A DNA stretch of 16,592 bases, taken from contig DBCI01000108.1 of NCBI GenBank assembly GCA_002292975.1, positions 10,765 to 27,356 on the forward strand, given 5' to 3'. The stretch is from Polynucleobacter sp. UBA962. Its GTDB lineage: Bacteria; Pseudomonadota; Gammaproteobacteria; Burkholderiales; Burkholderiaceae. The notes under the pieces are model-generated. The model was not told where the DNA came from. It did no database searches and saw only the letters and a list, made by a program, of their open reading frames with translations. Shown here in pieces: positions 16,014 through 16,592 of this stretch. Positions within the stretch are counted from its first letter, which is position 1; each line of letters opens with the position of its first letter. The position numbers were made by a program, and so were the translations under genes.

Positions 16014-16592
16014 TTATTCGTTCAAGAATAGTTCCTGCAGATCATTCAGATAGCGCATACCCAGTGGCGTTGCCTTGAGTCGAGTTGGATCTTCGTCCAA
16101 TAAGCCCTTCCGGATTGCCTCATCAATCGCTTTGGAGATTCGATGCAAAGGCAAACCAGTGCGCTCTGTAAATTGATGGGTTGGTACGCCATTGATTAAT
16201 CGCAAACCGTTGAGCATGAACTCAAAGCTTAGATCGCTGAGGGCAATGATGCGATTCTCAATACACGCAGCGTTATCTTTCGCCATCTTATCCATATAAG
16301 TCTCTGGATGACGCTCACGTACTTGCCGAGTAATCTTATTTGGATAAGAAATCTTCCCGTGGGCACCTGCGCCGATGCCAATATAGTCACCAAATTCCCA
16401 GTAATTGAGATTGTGTTTGCATACTTGACGATCTTGGCAATAGGCGGATACCTCATAGCGTTGATAGCCTCTGTCTTGGAGGATGGAGAGCGCAGCATCA
16501 AACATTGCGTCACTATCATCCTCACTCGGTAGTGTAGGGGGATGACTTGCAAAGTACGTATTGGGCTCCATGGTGAGGTGATACAGGGATAG
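16014..16592 (-). CDS. hemW: Heme chaperone HemW (radical SAM, coproporphyrinogen-oxidase-like), C-terminal part
   Basis: The visible 192 residues are the C-terminal half of HemW, a radical-SAM-family protein that binds heme and is related to HemN. The N-terminal CxxxCxxC cluster domain lies outside the window. Recognisable are LSLYHLTMEPNTYFASHPP at the window edge, YEVSAYCQ with CKHNLNYW, the family block GDYIGIGAGAHGKI, and a C-terminal winged-helix-like domain (FEFMLNGLRLINGV, then GLPLHRISKAIDEAIRKGLL). The frame is open to the edge; the ATG at 16571 is internal, not the start. Older databases call this protein an oxygen-independent coproporphyrinogen III oxidase, but HemW lacks that role in the bacteria studied. 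The gene converges on tRNA-Ser with 6 bp between. Confidence 0.92.
   Translation of the reverse strand, partial: LSLYHLTMEPNTYFASHPPTLPSEDDSDAMFDAALSILQDRGYQRYEVSAYCQDRQVCKHNLNYWEFGDYIGIGAGAHGKISYPNKITRQVRERHPETYMDKMAKDNAACIENRIIALSDLSFEFMLNGLRLINGVPTHQFTERTGLPLHRISKAIDEAIRKGLLDEDPTRLKATPLGMRYLNDLQELFLNE

Noticed and set aside
16229..16552. Second minus-strand frame and an opposite-strand frame inside hemW
   Set aside because: Both overlap a conserved part of HemW in other frames and show no domain.
1..16592. CRISPR array, insertion sequence, prophage or retron
   Set aside because: No regularly spaced repeats, transposase, integrase, phage or reverse transcriptase protein features were seen on either strand.

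Overview
The window reads as a stretch of bacterial chromosome, most likely from a betaproteobacterium of the Burkholderiaceae and perhaps a Polynucleobacter-like freshwater organism. This rests on moderate GC by eye, very tight gene packing and the overall look of the proteins (NadA, NadB, NadC, Pgi, FDH1-type formate dehydrogenase). It is an inference, because no database search was possible. All genes but one look intact. The heme chaperone gene hemW runs off the right edge, and livM starts only 8 bases from the left edge.

Layout, left to right. (1) livM, a branched-chain amino acid ABC permease, ends its operon at 947. (2) After a 185-bp gap comes a TauE/SafE-family exporter whose start codon is unclear. 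(3) A roughly 400-bp gap with several perfect palindromes precedes a forward operon: a fused NuoE/NuoF-type formate dehydrogenase beta subunit, the large molybdenum/tungsten formate dehydrogenase alpha subunit, and nadB (L-aspartate oxidase), whose start overlaps the alpha-subunit stop. (4) nadA-nadC lies on the minus strand and converges on nadB; the last four bases of nadB and nadC coincide. (5) panD diverges from nadA across a 60-bp spacer and converges on a minus-strand pair, pgi then phosphomannomutase/phosphoglucomutase, again with a four-base stop overlap. (6) An FAD-dependent oxidoreductase of the L-2-hydroxyglutarate oxidase family diverges from pgi. (7) A Phd/YefM antitoxin and PIN-domain toxin pair sits on the minus strand with a repeat-containing promoter region. 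(8) tRNA-Ser(UGA) and the C-terminal part of hemW close the window.

Functionally, the middle of the window is a cofactor block. NadB, NadA and NadC carry out the three de novo steps from aspartate to nicotinate mononucleotide, and PanD turns aspartate into beta-alanine for CoA. nadB is translationally linked to a formate dehydrogenase that, from its NADH-dehydrogenase-like beta subunit, should use NAD+. Pgi and the phosphohexomutase supply hexose phosphates for glycolysis/gluconeogenesis and for cell-surface sugars.

I found no insertion sequence, phage gene, CRISPR array or rRNA. The only obviously accessory element is the toxin-antitoxin pair beside the tRNA gene. I did not find a clearly new multi-gene system. 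The best leads are the formate dehydrogenase-nadB coupling, the palindromes upstream of that operon, the absence of one iron-sulfur motif in the alpha subunit, the probable non-standard start of the TauE gene, and the shared TTAA stop overlaps.
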